Of a stretch of 64,000 nucleotides of DNA, positions 10,041 through 22,963 are shown piece after piece (the first letter of the stretch is position 1; the number at the start of each line of letters is the position of its first letter). The stretch is from Ancylostoma caninum. Its lineage: Eukaryota; Nematoda; Chromadorea; Rhabditida; Ancylostomatidae. The notes below the pieces were generated by a model that had not been told where the DNA came from, made no database searches, and was given only the letters and a program-made list of their open reading frames with translations. The position numbers and the translations under genes were made by a program. The DNA lies in contig JBAJFG010000232.1 of NCBI GenBank assembly GCA_037903475.1, positions 1,302,001-1,366,000 of the forward strand, given 5' to 3'.

Positions 10041-11489
10041 TCTCCTCAGTAAAAATTTGTCACTAAGCAGTTTTATGGCAAGTATGTACATATTACGCTA
10101 AAGCTGCAGCCAGAAACATTTGTTGTGTAAACGTCTTCGGATAAACAAACCGTCATAATCTCGAAGAATATCTTTCCTAGGACCCTCTGCCACCGCTTCA
10201 CCTCTCCGCAGAGCATTGCATGTGCATTAAAACGTATTTGTGAACAGCAGTTACTTTTGGGCCACCTACCCAACATACGTAGTGGTGCATGAAAAGTGTT
10301 GATCGCCTCGTGTGACATATAAATTATATAGAAAATCGAAATTAGATGGACGACAAAGTGCGACCTTTCTATTGGCTAGGATCCCTAGAACAATCTAAGG
10401 CTAAGACACACATGCAGTCAATCCGTTTCATCTCTATTTTCCCCTGTCGTCATCAGACAAGGTTGGAGAACGCTTCAGTACCACGATGCAAGCCGTCATC
10501 TTTGACTTGATTCAGATCTTTTACTAAGAAGCTTTCCTGAATTAGAACAGTGGGAAGTAGGCCCCTACATTAATATAAAGTAAACACCAGCTGCTTCTGT
10601 CTGTGCGATGATTTAGCTTTGTTTCCATATTTGCTAACGGCGAAGAGGAGCTTCCTATCATTTCTTTCGGTTCTAGTGCCAAAATCGCACCATGGCCAGC
10701 AAAACTATAAGCAGCGGGAGCAAATTGCCCCTCGGACCAATCGTTGGTTTGAAAATGGACCGTTCCCGTTCTGAGAAAACTTTTACCCGCTTACAAGGTA
10801 AAGGCAGTGACGGAGTATTGCACTACATAGAAACTACTCCTTTAGTTCCAATTTAGTGATCACCTTACCACTCTTATTTCAACCCGTTGATTGTGCCACG
10901 TGAGCACTTTGAAGGAGCAAGCATGTGCTACAATGCATCGTAGCATGGACTTGCGTCCGGATCGTTTAGAAGGAACAAAGGATGAAATCGACAAGCGTCC
11001 CTGCGGCGCTTCGCTCATGTCTTTCCTCGGGTTTTCCGTCGAGGTGCTCTCAAAAGTGGAGGTAAAATTGGACTCACATAGTCTCATATTGTTCGCTATA
11101 TTGTTTTCAGAAACGCGTCGCATCCACGCCAACTACTGATGTTTTCGCAAACCATTTCAAGCGGTCAATACTTTTCACGCACCCTGCGTACATACTATAT
11201 TTATATAGGAGATGTAATAGCGCCCCTACGGTTGCTAGAAAATGGGATGGGGCAGCCACTTGAGGTATGTGCAAAGATTCACGCCTACGAAATTCTCAAG
11301 GAATTAAAACAGACACGAAAATAGTAACTAAGTGAGCCTTAATAAGAAATATGAATACGAATGAATAAGAAAATGATCAGGAAAGAAAAGCTATCTTGGA
11401 AAAGCAGTGAACTTGCTGCATAAGACTAATATCACTTTTACCATTTTGGGATGCTTACGAACATCTATCTAAACTTCGCATTTTCTCAC
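10041..11489. other. Unresolved region with exon-like blocks
   Basis: Two pieces look codable. One is 10692-10797 on the + strand: an ATG, a good donor ACAAG|GTAAAG and the start MASKTISSGSKLPLGP. The other lies around 10915-11061 and ends in GTGGAG|GTAAAA, followed by a strong acceptor TTGTTTTCAG (11110). The pieces do not join in frame with a credible acceptor for the middle block: an in-frame TGA lies at 10888. No protein family is recognised. A small gene is possible but not demonstrated. Confidence 0.22.
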
Positions 11490-12040
11490 CATTTGAGCGC
11501 CGGCGCACATGTGGCGGTATCTTGGCGTTTTTCGCAGGCACCGCGGACCCATCCTCCATCGGTGGGTCCTCACCCTAGCGTTTCCCACACTATAGGGCGT
11601 TCCTTTCCTTCGTCCTACGGTGGACCCATATCGTGGAGGTTTTCCATCCACTGGGCAGCAGCAGACCGTTCTCCAGAGGGGTACCTGTATTCTGGCGTTT
11701 CTCCAGCTAATGGACATAGTGGAGCAATCCTCCGTCTGCAGGCCGCATTTTTCAAATTACTGTTCGCAGACGCTCCTTTCTCCGTCAGTGAATCTACACC
11801 TTGACGTTTCCCACATCATTCGGGCACGGCGAACCCACCCTCTATTCGCGAACCCGTATTCTGAAGTTCCCTTAACTCTTGAGCTACAGCAGAACCACTC
11901 CCTCCGGTGGGCCCGTACCGTGGTGTTCCTCACACCTGGGTCAATGTGGACCTCTCCGCTACCTGCGAACACCTATCTTGAAGTTTCCTTAACTTTTAGG
12001 CCAGCAGACCCAATGTCCATCGGTGGGCCCCAGTGGCGGA
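11490..12040. repeat. Degenerate GGTGGGTCC tandem repeat
   Basis: About five imperfect units of roughly 90-110 bases share GGACCCA, CCATCGGTGGG, TTTCCCACA and a cytosine-rich spacer. Overlapping open frames on both strands reflect composition, not genes. Related wording occurs at the left edge of the window. Confidence 0.5.
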
Positions 12041-12068
12041 CGCAGAAAGTAAGCGGGAGAAGGAGGGA

Positions 12069-12260
12069 GGGGGGGGGGGGGGGCGTGGGAAAAAAGTGGA
12101 GTCTCCGCCGCTCTTTGGCCCACGTGGAAAATAAAATTTAAAAAATCAATAATAATAACAATACTAATACTAATAATAATAGTAGTAATAGTAATAATAA
12201 CAATAAATAAATAATAAAAATTATTAAAAAATAGTAATAAAAATAAACAGTTAAAAATGT
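12069..12260. repeat. 15-G tract and AAT/AAC microsatellite
   Basis: A run of 15 G (12069-12083) lies just after AGTGGCGGACGCAG, which resembles an hAT-like end without a partner. It is followed from about 12,140 by an AT-rich AATAAT/ACTAAT microsatellite. Confidence 0.6.
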
Positions 12261-13599
12261 TGATGTATTGAAATATTTAGGTTGATGCAGAAGATATGGC
12301 ACCGCTTTTCCAAAAACATGTGGTTTTATTTGAATAAATTCACATAGAGATTGATATGGATATAAGAGATTTCTCTTGCAGTTAGCAAACGTGAAATAAT
12401 TGAAAATGTCCAGAAAACTCGTTCTCAATTTTTCAAGGTTTCTTGATTGTTCTATAACACTGCGAGCGATACAGTCCAATATACACTGCGTTTCATAACT
12501 ATACGACCACCTATTTTTTTACAGTACTCCTTAACCCCCCCCCCCCATTCACTCTTTTGCACAGCTCAACTCTCAATATGATAGCATTGAATTGTTCGCG
12601 GCACATGTTGTTTTCCCGTGCTGTGTGTGTGGACCTTTTGACCCCGAGCGCGAGTTGCGCAACGCGTCGCGTGACAAAACACTGATGTGAATCTGAGACG
12701 GAACGAACGCGGTGCAGCTCGCCGAGCGGAGGCTGTGGTCGCCGCCGCTATGTCAACGACATTGTGGCACCTGGAAGAGCCACGAGCCGCCTCGGCGACT
12801 AATGAGCGTCAAATTGGACCCCTGGGATCAGCTGTCTACTGGCGGAGAGAGCCATTGCAGGAGAGGTGTTGGAGAGACATAGCCCACCCGCTGATTCAGA
12901 ATTTTAGACTCGTCCTAAAGAAGGATCTAAGCATATAGCACCACGAAATGGAGTCGCCTGTAGGATTCTGCATGTTCTGGGGAATCTAGGGATCACAATG
13001 GCAAAGGCGGCGGGATGAGGGGGGGGGGAGAGCGACCATTTCTTGTTACTTTCAACATCCAGAAAACGACTTGTGGGTAGCATCGGTAGTCAACTGATAA
13101 TCTGAGCATCTTCTCACCTCGATAAACACGTCCACAGCCTATGTGAGAAGTGGAAAATCGGTGCACTGTGTTATTAATAATGCGTTAGTGTTAATAAGGT
13201 AAATAATGCGTTTTCCAATGCCCACCTAGTCCAATTAAACAGTGGTAAATCCCCGTCGACAAATCGTCCACAGGCTACGTGATAAGCAGAAAATTTCTGC
13301 AGGTAGGGCAGATTCGAATGATGTCATCTAACGGAACCGCTAAAAATCCCCATCAGGTGAGCACTAGTTTTGCTGATCGGTTTTAGATAAAACCAACGCT
13401 CCTGCATTCTTAAACGGCTGAATTAATGGGGTTACAAAGGAGTAGATAATCGAAAAGACGCTATTGGGTCCAATTTTGTGCTCCATTTTGCCTTGTAGAT
13501 TTTTTTGTATTCTTGAAGTTTTTGATGATAAGGGCAATTATAGAAGAATTATTTAATGAAGTATGTCGTGGCCAACAACTCTTGATGAAAGTTACCTTC
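12261..13599. other. Intergenic, no gene supported
   Basis: Contains a 12-C tract (12535-12546), a GC-rich block around 12,640-12,800 with an 83-codon alanine/arginine-rich frame, and a 10-G tract (13019-13028). The frame lacks splice and domain evidence. Confidence 0.4.
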
Positions 13600-13776
13600 C
13601 CGAGCCGGGATGCACCAGTGAGATTACTCATGGTAGCCGTGCTGGTATACCCAAAGTTACCCTTTACATGGTAGCCACCTAAATATTCAACCATACGTGT
13701 AGCTGTTTATGCCTAAATACTACCCACAGGTATGAAATTACTCATGCGTGATTCCTTTCAATGACGCATCCGGGGT
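13600..13776. repeat. CCCATGGGTA MITE copy
   Basis: It starts CGAGCCGGGATGCACCAGTG and ends CAATGACGCATCCGGGG, which form an imperfect inverted pair. Internal words ACTCATGGTAGCC and TTACCCTTTACATGG match the family. Confidence 0.6.
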
Positions 13777-13882
13777 CTTGCACAACTCCTTGCCTAAACT
13801 CCAGGAATGGCTTCGTCGGGAAAGCATCTCATACGCCAAGTACTAAACCTTAGTTGGTCTGTTTTTCAAAAATTACTCTCCA

Positions 13883-14005
13883 ATGTATCGCAATTTACCT
13901 CATCTTCATCGTTATTTGGCTTCCCAACAATTCCGAGAAACCTTTATGCGATCGTCTGCAAATGTGCTCGTTTTCGCTGAAATCTTACCCGCTATCATAA
14001 CATGG
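13883..14005 (+). other. Exon-like block, 41 codons
   Basis: An ATG frame (MYRNLPHLHRYLASQQFRET...) runs for 41 codons to a good donor (ACATGG|GTAAGT). It abuts a MITE, whose sequence may supply the donor. No partner exon or family was found. Confidence 0.18.
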
Positions 14006-14018
14006 GTAAGTTTCCTCC

Positions 14019-14190
14019 AGGGCCAGAATGTATCGCTGGTGGGTAATCCCATACCCATGGGTATGATCACCTATATGTAAATAGCAGCTTGGTAGAGACG
14101 TCACTTGGTAAGCATGTTGATGGGTGTCAGGTAAACGCTAAATTAGGGTACGCTAACATTGGGGACAATGGGAAATCTCAATGATGCAAT
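14019..14190. repeat. CCCATGGGTA MITE copy
   Basis: GGGCCAGAATGTATCGCTGG, CCCATACCCATGGGTATGAT and AATCTCAATGATGCAATC mark a full-length diverged copy, opposite in orientation to the one 240 bases upstream. Confidence 0.58.
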
Positions 14191-15340
14191 CAAGATTGAT
14201 ATTACCCGTAGGTGAAATTGGGTAAGTAATAATGTTACAAACGTGGTGTGAACAAGAACCAGGTTACTGCGGCCCTGTGGAATGTACTGCACTTGACTGT
14301 AAGGTGTTGCCTCATGAACGACGGTACTGGTACGACCAATTGGTCAATTTCTCAAAAGCGTTGCCGTCAATTTAGTGGCTGTGCTTGCAGTTTCATTGTG
14401 TTAAGAGTTCAGAGTGATGCTTGTACTCTAAACATCTCCATTTCTTCTTTGATATCGAGAAGTTCCCGGATTCATGTCAACATTTGGTGAGTAGTTGTAA
14501 CTTTTCCGCTATTTATCGTTCTCACATCCTTAAACTGCCTCAAAGGCTCATAAAACCTATAGAAATTGAAACCTATGAAAATATTAATGGATGACCAAGG
14601 AGTAATAAAAATAGTAAAAATCCAGAAATCCATTCCCATTCACGTGAATAAACACCCAAACCTGTCCACGACACCTTTCCCCTATTGACCTTCACTGAAC
14701 CGTAATCCCTCAATTACGTGATATTTCCTGGGCATGTGCCAAAAAACCGCTGCCCTCTTTATTGTTCTCACCCGACAAACAAAAGCAATTGCTCTGCTAT
14801 CAGCGTTCTCATAGATTGGCACACTCGCTCGTGAGTCGTATCACTGTCTGCCATCTCCACAAGTCTAATAGAACCTCTCTGCTCCTGTTTGTCTTCTACC
14901 AGAATGCTATCGCCTACTATAATTAAAGCTCTTTTCACAAGAGCTAGGTCCGCGGGTCGGTGCGGGTCCTTGAACATGAAGAATAATAAGCGATAATTAG
15001 CGTGATAATTTTAGAAATTGGCGTTATGAAGCGTGATTCAGTCGATGAATTGGATTTAAATATGTTCTATACTTCCGATGCTTCGCCTTGTGTGAGCGTG
15101 CGTCCGTCCGTCCGTTTGGAATTTCGCACTGGAGAAATTTTCACGATCTGCAGCAGCTGTAACGAGTACGAAATTTCATTGAAATTCTACGGGATCAGCG
15201 CAAATAAATAGTCCAGAGGTCATGAACACTGGCGACTGATGCGTGCGTGCCTCCGTCCGTCCGTTTCAGTCCTCGAAGCCTTGAAATGCACACAGCGAGT
15301 ACAAATAATATAAGTAATGAGTAGTGCACTGCTAGCACTA
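14191..15340. other. Intergenic, weak cysteine-rich frame only
   Basis: At about 14,253-14,370 one + frame reads EPGYCGPVECTALDCKVLPH before a stop. It has possible splice signals but no confirmed partner. CGTCCGTCCGTTT is repeated at about 15,100 and 15,250. No family is recognised. Confidence 0.25.
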
Positions 15341-15660
15341 GTATCGGCTATGGCATTACTATTAGCACTAGTATTAGTATTAGTATTCGTACTAGCATTA
15401 TTATTAGTATTAGTATTAGTATAAGTAAAAGTATAAGTATTAGTATAAGTATTAGTATTAGTATTAGTATTAGTATTAGTATTAGTATTAGTATTAGTAT
15501 TAGTATTAGTATTAGTATTAGTATTAGTATTAGTATTAATATTAGTATTAGTATTAGTATTAGTATTAGTATTAGTATTAAAATTAGTATTAGTATTATA
15601 TTAGTATTAGTATTAATATTAGTATTAGTAATAGAAATAGAAATAATCCTAGAATTAATA
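15341..15660. repeat. (TTAGTA)n hexamer array
   Basis: Roughly 300 bases are almost pure TTAGTA (phase variants TAGTAT, ATTAGT) with scattered changes. The unit is one or two bases from the nematode telomere hexamer TTAGGC. Confidence 0.9.
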
Positions 15661-16737
15661 TTCTAAGCATATATACTAAGCAACAGTAAAACCATTAATA
15701 TAGGTATAAGTACTATTACACGTATTACTACTACACGTATTACTAGTAGTATCAATATCTATATAATTGAAAAAGTGATATATCTTGTCATTTCTCTGAT
15801 TAACGATTACTTCTTTGAAGAAAACCTGAATTTCTTGAGATTTCTTTTCCAGTCCTCTCTCCTCCCCCCTCCCCCGCCACGCCAGTCTTTGTTTTTTTTC
15901 CTTGGCCAAGCCATCTCTAATAAAAACCGCAGACGTTTCCCATAGTTGTAAGGCAAACTAAAAGATTAATCGCTTTCATTCACACACCGACAACGTGGGA
16001 ACAAACCCTAGAACCAGTTCGCTGTCATAACCTCGCTGACTCCCCGCTGAGCACCGAAAATGCCCTATAGGATTACGATGAAAAGCCTGATTGTATGTGT
16101 ATGCGGAGTGATCTTCGGTTTTTTCCGAACCAAGGTCCTACTGTAACAGAAAAGCTGATTTGTAAAGGATTCGCTATTCGAGCCAAAAAAAGGCCACTAG
16201 AGGGCCGGGTCAGAAATTTTAGTGGAGCGTACTGCTCGGCTATGAAAATGTGCACTGTTTATAATAAGATATCCCACTCTCCCCCCTCCCCCCCCCCTCC
16301 CTCCAAACCTTAAAACGTACTCCACAGTCCACACAATAATTCCAAACACTCAAACCCGCCAAGCCCACCCTTCCTACCATTCAACGCAAGTAGTTTTCCG
16401 CTCCACTGCGTACTTGACTGGATCCGTGGCGCCAAACAACACATGTTGCGGTATGATTGCGGTTTTATGGCCCATCAGCTGTTCGCAAACCTTGCGTCTA
16501 TGTTTATTTTACTGGAGTAACTGGTAGTTACTGCTGCTGTAACTCCTATTGGCAACTTTTTTTAAATGAATTCCACAATTAGATACTGTATATTAGCGCT
16601 AGAATAAATAACGTACCTTCACAATATCCTCCTATATAAAGACTGGTAAGGGTCCAGATAAGTTATAAGTATTATTATTACTATTACTATTATATCGTAT
16701 CGTATATATCGCATATTATATCGTATATGTATCAGTA
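15661..16737. other. Intergenic, no gene seen
   Basis: Diverged remnants of the hexamer array continue to about 15,750, followed by pyrimidine-rich tracts (15,850 and 16,275-16,305). No codable exon is supported. Confidence 0.45.
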
Positions 16738-16885
16738 GTATACTATGTAGTATTAGTATTAGCATTAGTATTAGTATTAGTATTAGTATTAGTATTAGTA
16801 TTAGTATTAGTATTAGTATTAGTGTTAGTGTTAGTGTTAGTATTAGAATCAGTATTAGAATAAAAATTAGTATCAGTATTCACTT
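16738..16885. repeat. (TTAGTA)n hexamer array, second
   Basis: About 140 bases of TTAGTA units, with some TTAGTG variants near 16,820. Confidence 0.88.
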
Positions 16886-17139
16886 ATTTGCTCCCTCTAA
16901 TTTTACTCTACCTGAAGGGTCCTAGTTGCATTATTATCGACATGTATTGTGTACGCGACTTCTCTCTCAATGATCGCACCGCGTTTGAGATTTCATGACA
17001 TTTTTTCCGAGTATATTAACGAGTTTTACCTGTCATTTTACTTCTAGAGTAATGCCTTTTTTTGTTGCTTCTGAAATTGTTTCATGTAATGTTCTCATGG
17101 CACACCTTATGTGCATTGAAATAAGTAAACAAATTTGTA

Positions 17140-17440
17140 TTAGTAATAATATTGGTATTAGTTTCACTACTACTATTGAAACTACTATTACTATTAGTGT
17201 CACTATAATACTAATATTACTATTACTATTATTACCAGTACTAGTATTAGTAATAGTATGTGTACGTACGCATTAATACAAGTATTAGTATTAGGGTTCT
17301 TATTCGTCTCAGTATTAACGGCATTGTTGCTGCAATTACTAGCAATACTTCTGTTACTAATACAATTACTTACAATGTTACAACGACTAGAGCGATAGAA
17401 TGGAATTTTACTTTTAATATTAGTATCCTTGCACCGCTGA
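17140..17440. repeat. Degenerate TTAGTA/ATTACT array
   Basis: Diverged units of TTAGTA and its complement-like ATTACT alternate here, giving open frames of Ile/Thr/Ser/Val that are not genes. Confidence 0.6.
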
Positions 17441-19195
17441 GCTACCCTTCGAATAACCCAGTATATAATATAGCAGTACATACATAAATAATATAGTATA
17501 TATAATAGTATTCAATAGACAGTATACATATAGGGAATACAGTAATTGTAGTAATTAATTATTTGCTACAACATCGAATTCTTGCTCCGTTTCGAAAGGT
17601 TCGTAATGTATAGCTCATTAGTATGATCCATCTGCTATGTAGCACCAGCCACTGACCATTGCACTGTAAATGCACATCTGCCCAAATGCGTTTCAACGTA
17701 CCAGTTACATAGATGACAGAGGCCCGACGAGAAGAGCCCTACCGGGGCATAGGTAGAGACGCAGAGTAATGTCCCAAGGAATGGTTTGGATTGGACTGGC
17801 GAGTGGTTTTATTTTTTATTTTAACACTGACACAAATGCTGCATGAAAACTAAAGAATCCGTTGTATTGCCTTCGACAAAGTCAGAAATGGAAGTAGTCA
17901 GACTGAAAGTGAGGTCACTTTAGTTCCCACATTTGTGCTTTCTCGAAAAAAAAAACCTCGGCATACTTTTTCAGTCTTGGTTGATAATTTAAGGCCTGGC
18001 AAGAAGTTGATGTTAACCTGCTTTGGTGTCTCACATGTAAAGCACCAGGCAAAAGCATCCCAATCAGAGATCTAAACTCTAGCTTATCGTTCTCGTCCCA
18101 TAAGTTCCCCAAGCAGGTGGGTTTTCGTTGAGCACCACCCTTGATACCATCGATGTCACCGGCAGTACCATGCTAGGAAGATATCACTCTCTTGTTCGTC
18201 CAGGAAGTTCCCTGGATTTCTATGAAACTAATGAAATTTTTAGTTCTGGCAGACAGAGGGGCCGTAGCAGGCAAACTCCTTGGATATATGCCTTGTTTTT
18301 CACTTTCCTACAGGCATTTTGAATGCCTTTTACATCGTCTTACTGTATTCGATGGGCATTGAAATCCCACGCATTATTTCGGTATATACGATTGTACAGC
18401 TTTCAAAGACTCGTTCCTGACTTGACTACGAGTCATTAACATAGCTTTCAAGGGAAACTGATTAAAAAAGTTTGCAGCTTGACCACGCCCACTAATTGTT
18501 GAATACAATTTATGCCCTCGAGGTTGATGACTGCGTTCACGGGAAGAGGACTGTGCAGCCATGGCTTGATTGGAAATCTTTGCTAAACACATTCCCTTTT
18601 GCAGTAAAGCCACGCCCCTATCCGTTTACATCGGATCCCGTGGACTGCAAAGATGCTAAGATGCTATTGTCTGGTTCTTCCACTATTCACACTATATTAA
18701 TTGCTGGGAAACTGACTGCACCATGACAACTACATGGATCTACCAGATGCAATTTTCATCATTTTAGATCTAGTGTCAGTTGTCCGCACCTACCTATTTG
18801 TCACATGCTACTAATTGTGTACATATGAACGATAACGTATCTTATGCAAATATTTATTGACAAGTGTTGCGTACCCACCCTACCCTGTGTTTAGCCTTGA
18901 TATGCGTAACTCTGTTAATATTCATTTGTAAGAGATACTGTAAATACTGCAGGTAACTCGCTACAAAAACTCTGCCTTTCTTTCTGCTATATCCACAAGA
19001 ACATAGAAGCACATCCTACTATATTAAAAGATTTGCTAATTCCCGAGAACGCGTCTGTTACTGCGCGTCGACTCTCAGCGCATTGTCGATACGCAGTGTT
19101 GTGATGAGTACTTTAAAAAGGGGCCCCTGGCCTAAATTTCCACATTGTCCGCTTTTTTCTTCTTAGATCTTTATCTTCCTTGTTGTAGGGTGACA
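17441..19195. other. Intergenic, no gene seen
   Basis: Short frames only. Two copies of a CCACGCCC motif (18482 and 18609) belong to a dispersed motif discussed in the findings. Confidence 0.45.
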
Positions 19196-19680
19196 CCTCC
19201 CTAAGGGTCGGCGTAGGTTTTAGGCTACTTTGCACCTGGGATTATTGATTAGTTTATCGATTATATCGATTTTATTGATTTTTCGCTATTTTTGCCCCAG
19301 GCGTGGCGAGGACATGTCTACTGGGGTATGTCAGTACGCTGAACACGAATATGACAACCGTTTCGTACGGCACTATCGATTTATCGATTTTATTGATTTT
19401 TCGCTTGTTTTGCCCCAGTGACGGTGAAGACATGGCTATTGGGGTATGTCTATACGCTGAAGACGAATATGACAACCGTTTCGTACGGCGCCATCGATTT
19501 ATCGATTTTATTGATTTTTCGCTTGTTTTGCCCCAGTGACGGTGAAGAAATGTCACTGGGGTATGTCAATACGCTGAAGACGAATATGACAACCGTTTCG
19601 TACGGCACTATCGATTTATCGATTTTATTGATTTTTCGCTATTTTTGCCAGGACCCGAGCAAAGCCGGGTACACAGTCTA
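19196..19680 (+). repeat. Tandem element with about 117-bp units (+ copy)
   Basis: Three and a half units contain TCGATTTATCGATTTTATTG, TTTTCGCT, GGGGTATGTC and GAATATGACAACCGTTTCG. GGTATGTC recurs at 19,324, 19,443 and 19,560. The element closes with GGACCCGAGCAAAGCCGGGT. The same units and closing motif occur inverted at 42,484-43,330, which makes this a dispersed repeat and not a local satellite. Confidence 0.8.
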
Positions 19681-19925
19681 GTAATAAAAATTCAAAAAAT
19701 AATGGTGAAACTAAACAACTGGATTCAAAGAATCAAACAGATATAAGATTTTTTTAATCCAGCAAGCCATTCTCAGGGGTGAAGGGGCTCCCTGCAAATC
19801 CGATTTGGAGCCCAATAATCCTAATAATGTCGATTAACGTTACAACAAAATCCTAGCACATGGTTTTGTTACCTGACATGGTTTTGAGACGAAGTGGTAG
19901 CGCTGTTCCCATCCGTTGGGGTTTT
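19681..19925. other. Spacer between repeat fields
   Basis: AT-rich spacer with no feature recognised. Confidence 0.5.
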
Positions 19926-22345
19926 TCCTTGATTTTGACTGGGCCAGTGGTAAACATACGCCGGTCTCAGGTAAAGAGGCACACGGGTCCATTGGTCGGG
20001 ATTTTCCCGCCAGTGGTAAACAGTTGCTGGTCTCAGGTAAAGGGGCACACGGGTCCGTTGGTCAGAATTCTCCCGCCATTGGTAAACAGGTGCTGGTCTC
20101 TGGTAAAGGGGCACATGGGTCGTTGGCCAGAATTTTCCCGTCAGTGGTAAACAGGTGCTGGACTCTGGTAAAGGGGCAGACGGGTCTTTGGTGAGCACTT
20201 CCCTTGGGTTCGACTGGGCCAATGGTAAACAGGCGCCGGTCTCAGGTAAAGGGGCACACGGGTCCTTTGCTCAGGACTTTGCCTTGGGTTCCATTGGGCC
20301 AATGGTAAACAGGGGCACATGGGTCTGTTGGTCAGAATTTTCCCGTCAGCGGTAAATAGGTGCTGGACTCTGGTATAGGGTCAAACGGGTCCGTTGGTCA
20401 GCACTTTCCCTTGGCTTCGACTGGGCCAATGGTAAACAGGGGCACATGGGTCTGTTGGTCAGAATTTTCCCGTCAGCGGTAAATAGGTGCTGGACTCTGG
20501 TAAAGAGGCACACGGGTCTTTGGTCAGCACTTCCCTTGGGTTCGACTGGGCCAATGGTAAACAGGCGCCGGTCTCAGGTAAAGGGGCACACGGGTTCGTT
20601 GGTCAGGACTTTCCCTTTGGTTCCACTGGGCCAGTGGTAAACAGTTGCTGGTCTCAGGTAAAGGGGCACACGGGTCCGTTGTTCAGGACTTTCCCTTGGG
20701 TTCGACTGGGCCAATGGTAAACAGGTGCTGGTCTCTGGTAAAGGGACACATGGGTCTGTTGGTCAGAATTTTCCCGCCAGTGGTAAACAGGTGCTGGACT
20801 CTGGTAAAGGGGCACACGGGTCCGTTGGTCAGGACTTTCCCTTGGGTTCCACTGGGCCAGTGGTAAACAGTTGCTGGTCTCAGGTAAAGGGGCACACGGG
20901 TCCGTTGGTCAGGACTTTGCCTTGGGTTCCATTGGGCCAATGGTAAACAGGGGCACATGGGTCTGTTGGTCAGAATTTTCCCGTCAGCGGTAAATAGGTG
21001 CTGGACTCTGGTATAGGGTCAAATGGGTCCGTTGGTCAGCACTTTCCCTTGGCTTCGACTGGGCCAATGGTAAACAGGGGCACATGGGTCTGTTGGTCAG
21101 AATTTTCCCGTCAGCGGTAAATAGGTGCTGGACTCTGGTAAAGGGGCACACGGGTCTTTGGTCAGCACTTCCCTTGGGTTCGACTGGGCCAATGGTAAAC
21201 AGGCGCCGGTCTCAGGTAAAGGGGCACACGGGTTCGTTGGTCAGGACTTTCCCTTTGGTTCCACTGGGCCAGTGGTAAACAGTTGCTGGTCTCAGGTAAA
21301 GGGGCACACGGGTCCGTTGGTCAGGACTTTCCCTTGGGTTCGACTGGGCCAGTGGTAAACAGTTGCTGGTCTCAGGTAAAGGGGCACACGGGTCTGTTGG
21401 TCAGAATTTCCCGCCAGTGGTAAACAGGTGCTGGACTCTGGTAAAGGGGCACACGGGTCCGTTGGTCAGGACTTTCCCTTGGGTTCCACTGGGCCAGTGA
21501 TAAACAGTTGCTGGTCTCAGGTAAAGGGGCACACGGGTCCGTTGGTCAGGACTTTCCCTTGGGTTCCACTGGGCCAGTGGTAAACAGGTGCTGGTCTCTG
21601 GTAAAGGGACACATGGGTCTGTTGGTCAGAATTTTCCCGCCAATGGTAAACAGGCGCCGGTCTCAGGTAAACGGGCATACGGGTCCGTTGGTCAGGACTT
21701 TCCCTTGGGTTCCACTGGGCCAGTGGTAAACAGTTGCTGGTCTCAGGTAAAGGGGCACACGGGTCCGTTGGTCAGGACTTTCCCTTGGGTTCGACTGGAC
21801 CAATGATAAAAAGGCGCCGACCTCAGGCAAAGGGGCACAAGGGATTTCAGGATTTTCCCTTGGGTTCGACTGGGCCAATGGTAAACAGGGGCACATGGGT
21901 CGTTGGTCAGAATTTTCCCGTCAGTGGTAAATAAGTGCTGGTCTCTGGTAAAGGGACACACGGGTCTTTGGTCAGCACTTCCCTTGGGTTAGACTGGGCC
22001 AATGGTAAACAGGCGCCGGTCTCAAGCTAAGGGGCACACGGGTCCGCTGGTCAGGATTTTCCTTTGACTGCGACGCTGTCAGCAGCAAAGTTGCGCCCGT
22101 CTCAGGTAAAGGGACACACGTGTCGCGCCGGTGTCAGATGAAGGGGCACACGTGCCGCGCCGGTCTCAGGTAAAGGGGCACACTTGTCCACTGCGCGGTA
22201 TTTTCCCTTGGGTTTGACTGGGCTAGTGGTAAAGTAGCGCTGGTTTTAGGTAAAGGGGCGCACTGGTTCATTGGTCGGAACTTTTCCTTGAGTCCAACTG
22301 GGCCAGTAGTGAATTGGCGAGGTCTGTTGGCCGGGATTTTCCCGT
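19926..22345. repeat. 80/66-bp minisatellite with 638-bp higher-order repeat
   Basis: About 30 units alternate between an 80-bp form (GGTCAGGACTTTCCCTTGGG ... GGTAAAGGGGCACACGGGTC) and a 66-bp form lacking TTGGGTTCCACTGGG. A block of 638 bp is duplicated: about 20,240-20,877 matches 20,878-21,515, including shared oddities such as GGTATAGGGTCAAA. Units decay towards the right edge. The open frames here are by-products. Confidence 0.9.
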
Positions 22346-22679
22346 GAGTCCGGCTGGCTGGCTCAGTGGTAAAGCGGCGTTGGCTTCAGGCAAAAAGCAA
22401 CACGTGTTCATTGGTCGTCAACAAAAAGAAGGTCGTGGTCTTCAAAAATTTCAATCAGTCAATTTTGTCATTTTGTGACTCCTCGACAAGCTGTTTGCCA
22501 CTGTTCAGTTTGAGTTTCTCAAAATCTAAGGATTAGTTCTATTCAGACAGGTGTTGAGACTGAATGAAGTGCTTAATTAGGTTTGTATGCAGACACTCTA
22601 CTCGAACTCTAATACCAACACTGATAGAATGCGGTGAAACTTTGAGCCAAGGAACTCACGGGGTTACTATCTCGCGCAA
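22346..22679. other. Spacer between minisatellites
   Basis: Decayed units of the preceding array run out near 22,430; the rest shows nothing. Confidence 0.45.
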
Positions 22680-22963
22680 AAGCCTAGACAATAACTTGCG
22701 CACCCACCTAATGTGTCTCATCAACCCCGTGGACCACCTCCCTTACTAGAAACTCAAACAAAAGCCTGGACAATAAATTGCGCACCCACCTTATGTATAC
22801 CGCCAACCCCGTGGACCACCTCCCTTTCCAGAAACTCGGGCAAAAGCCTAGACAATAATCTACGCACCCACCCCATGTATCTCGCCAACCCCGTGGATTG
22901 CCTCCCTTCCAAGAAACTCAGGCAAAAGCCTAGACAATAATTTACGCACCCCCCCCCCATGTA

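Noticed and set aside
12036..12050. hAT-like end CAGTGGCGGACGCAG
   Set aside because: No inverted partner or target duplication was found in the window.
19860..21961. Many ORFs of 60-117 codons on both strands, such as frames repeating VSGKGAHGSVGQ
   Set aside because: All are translations of the 80/66-bp minisatellite.
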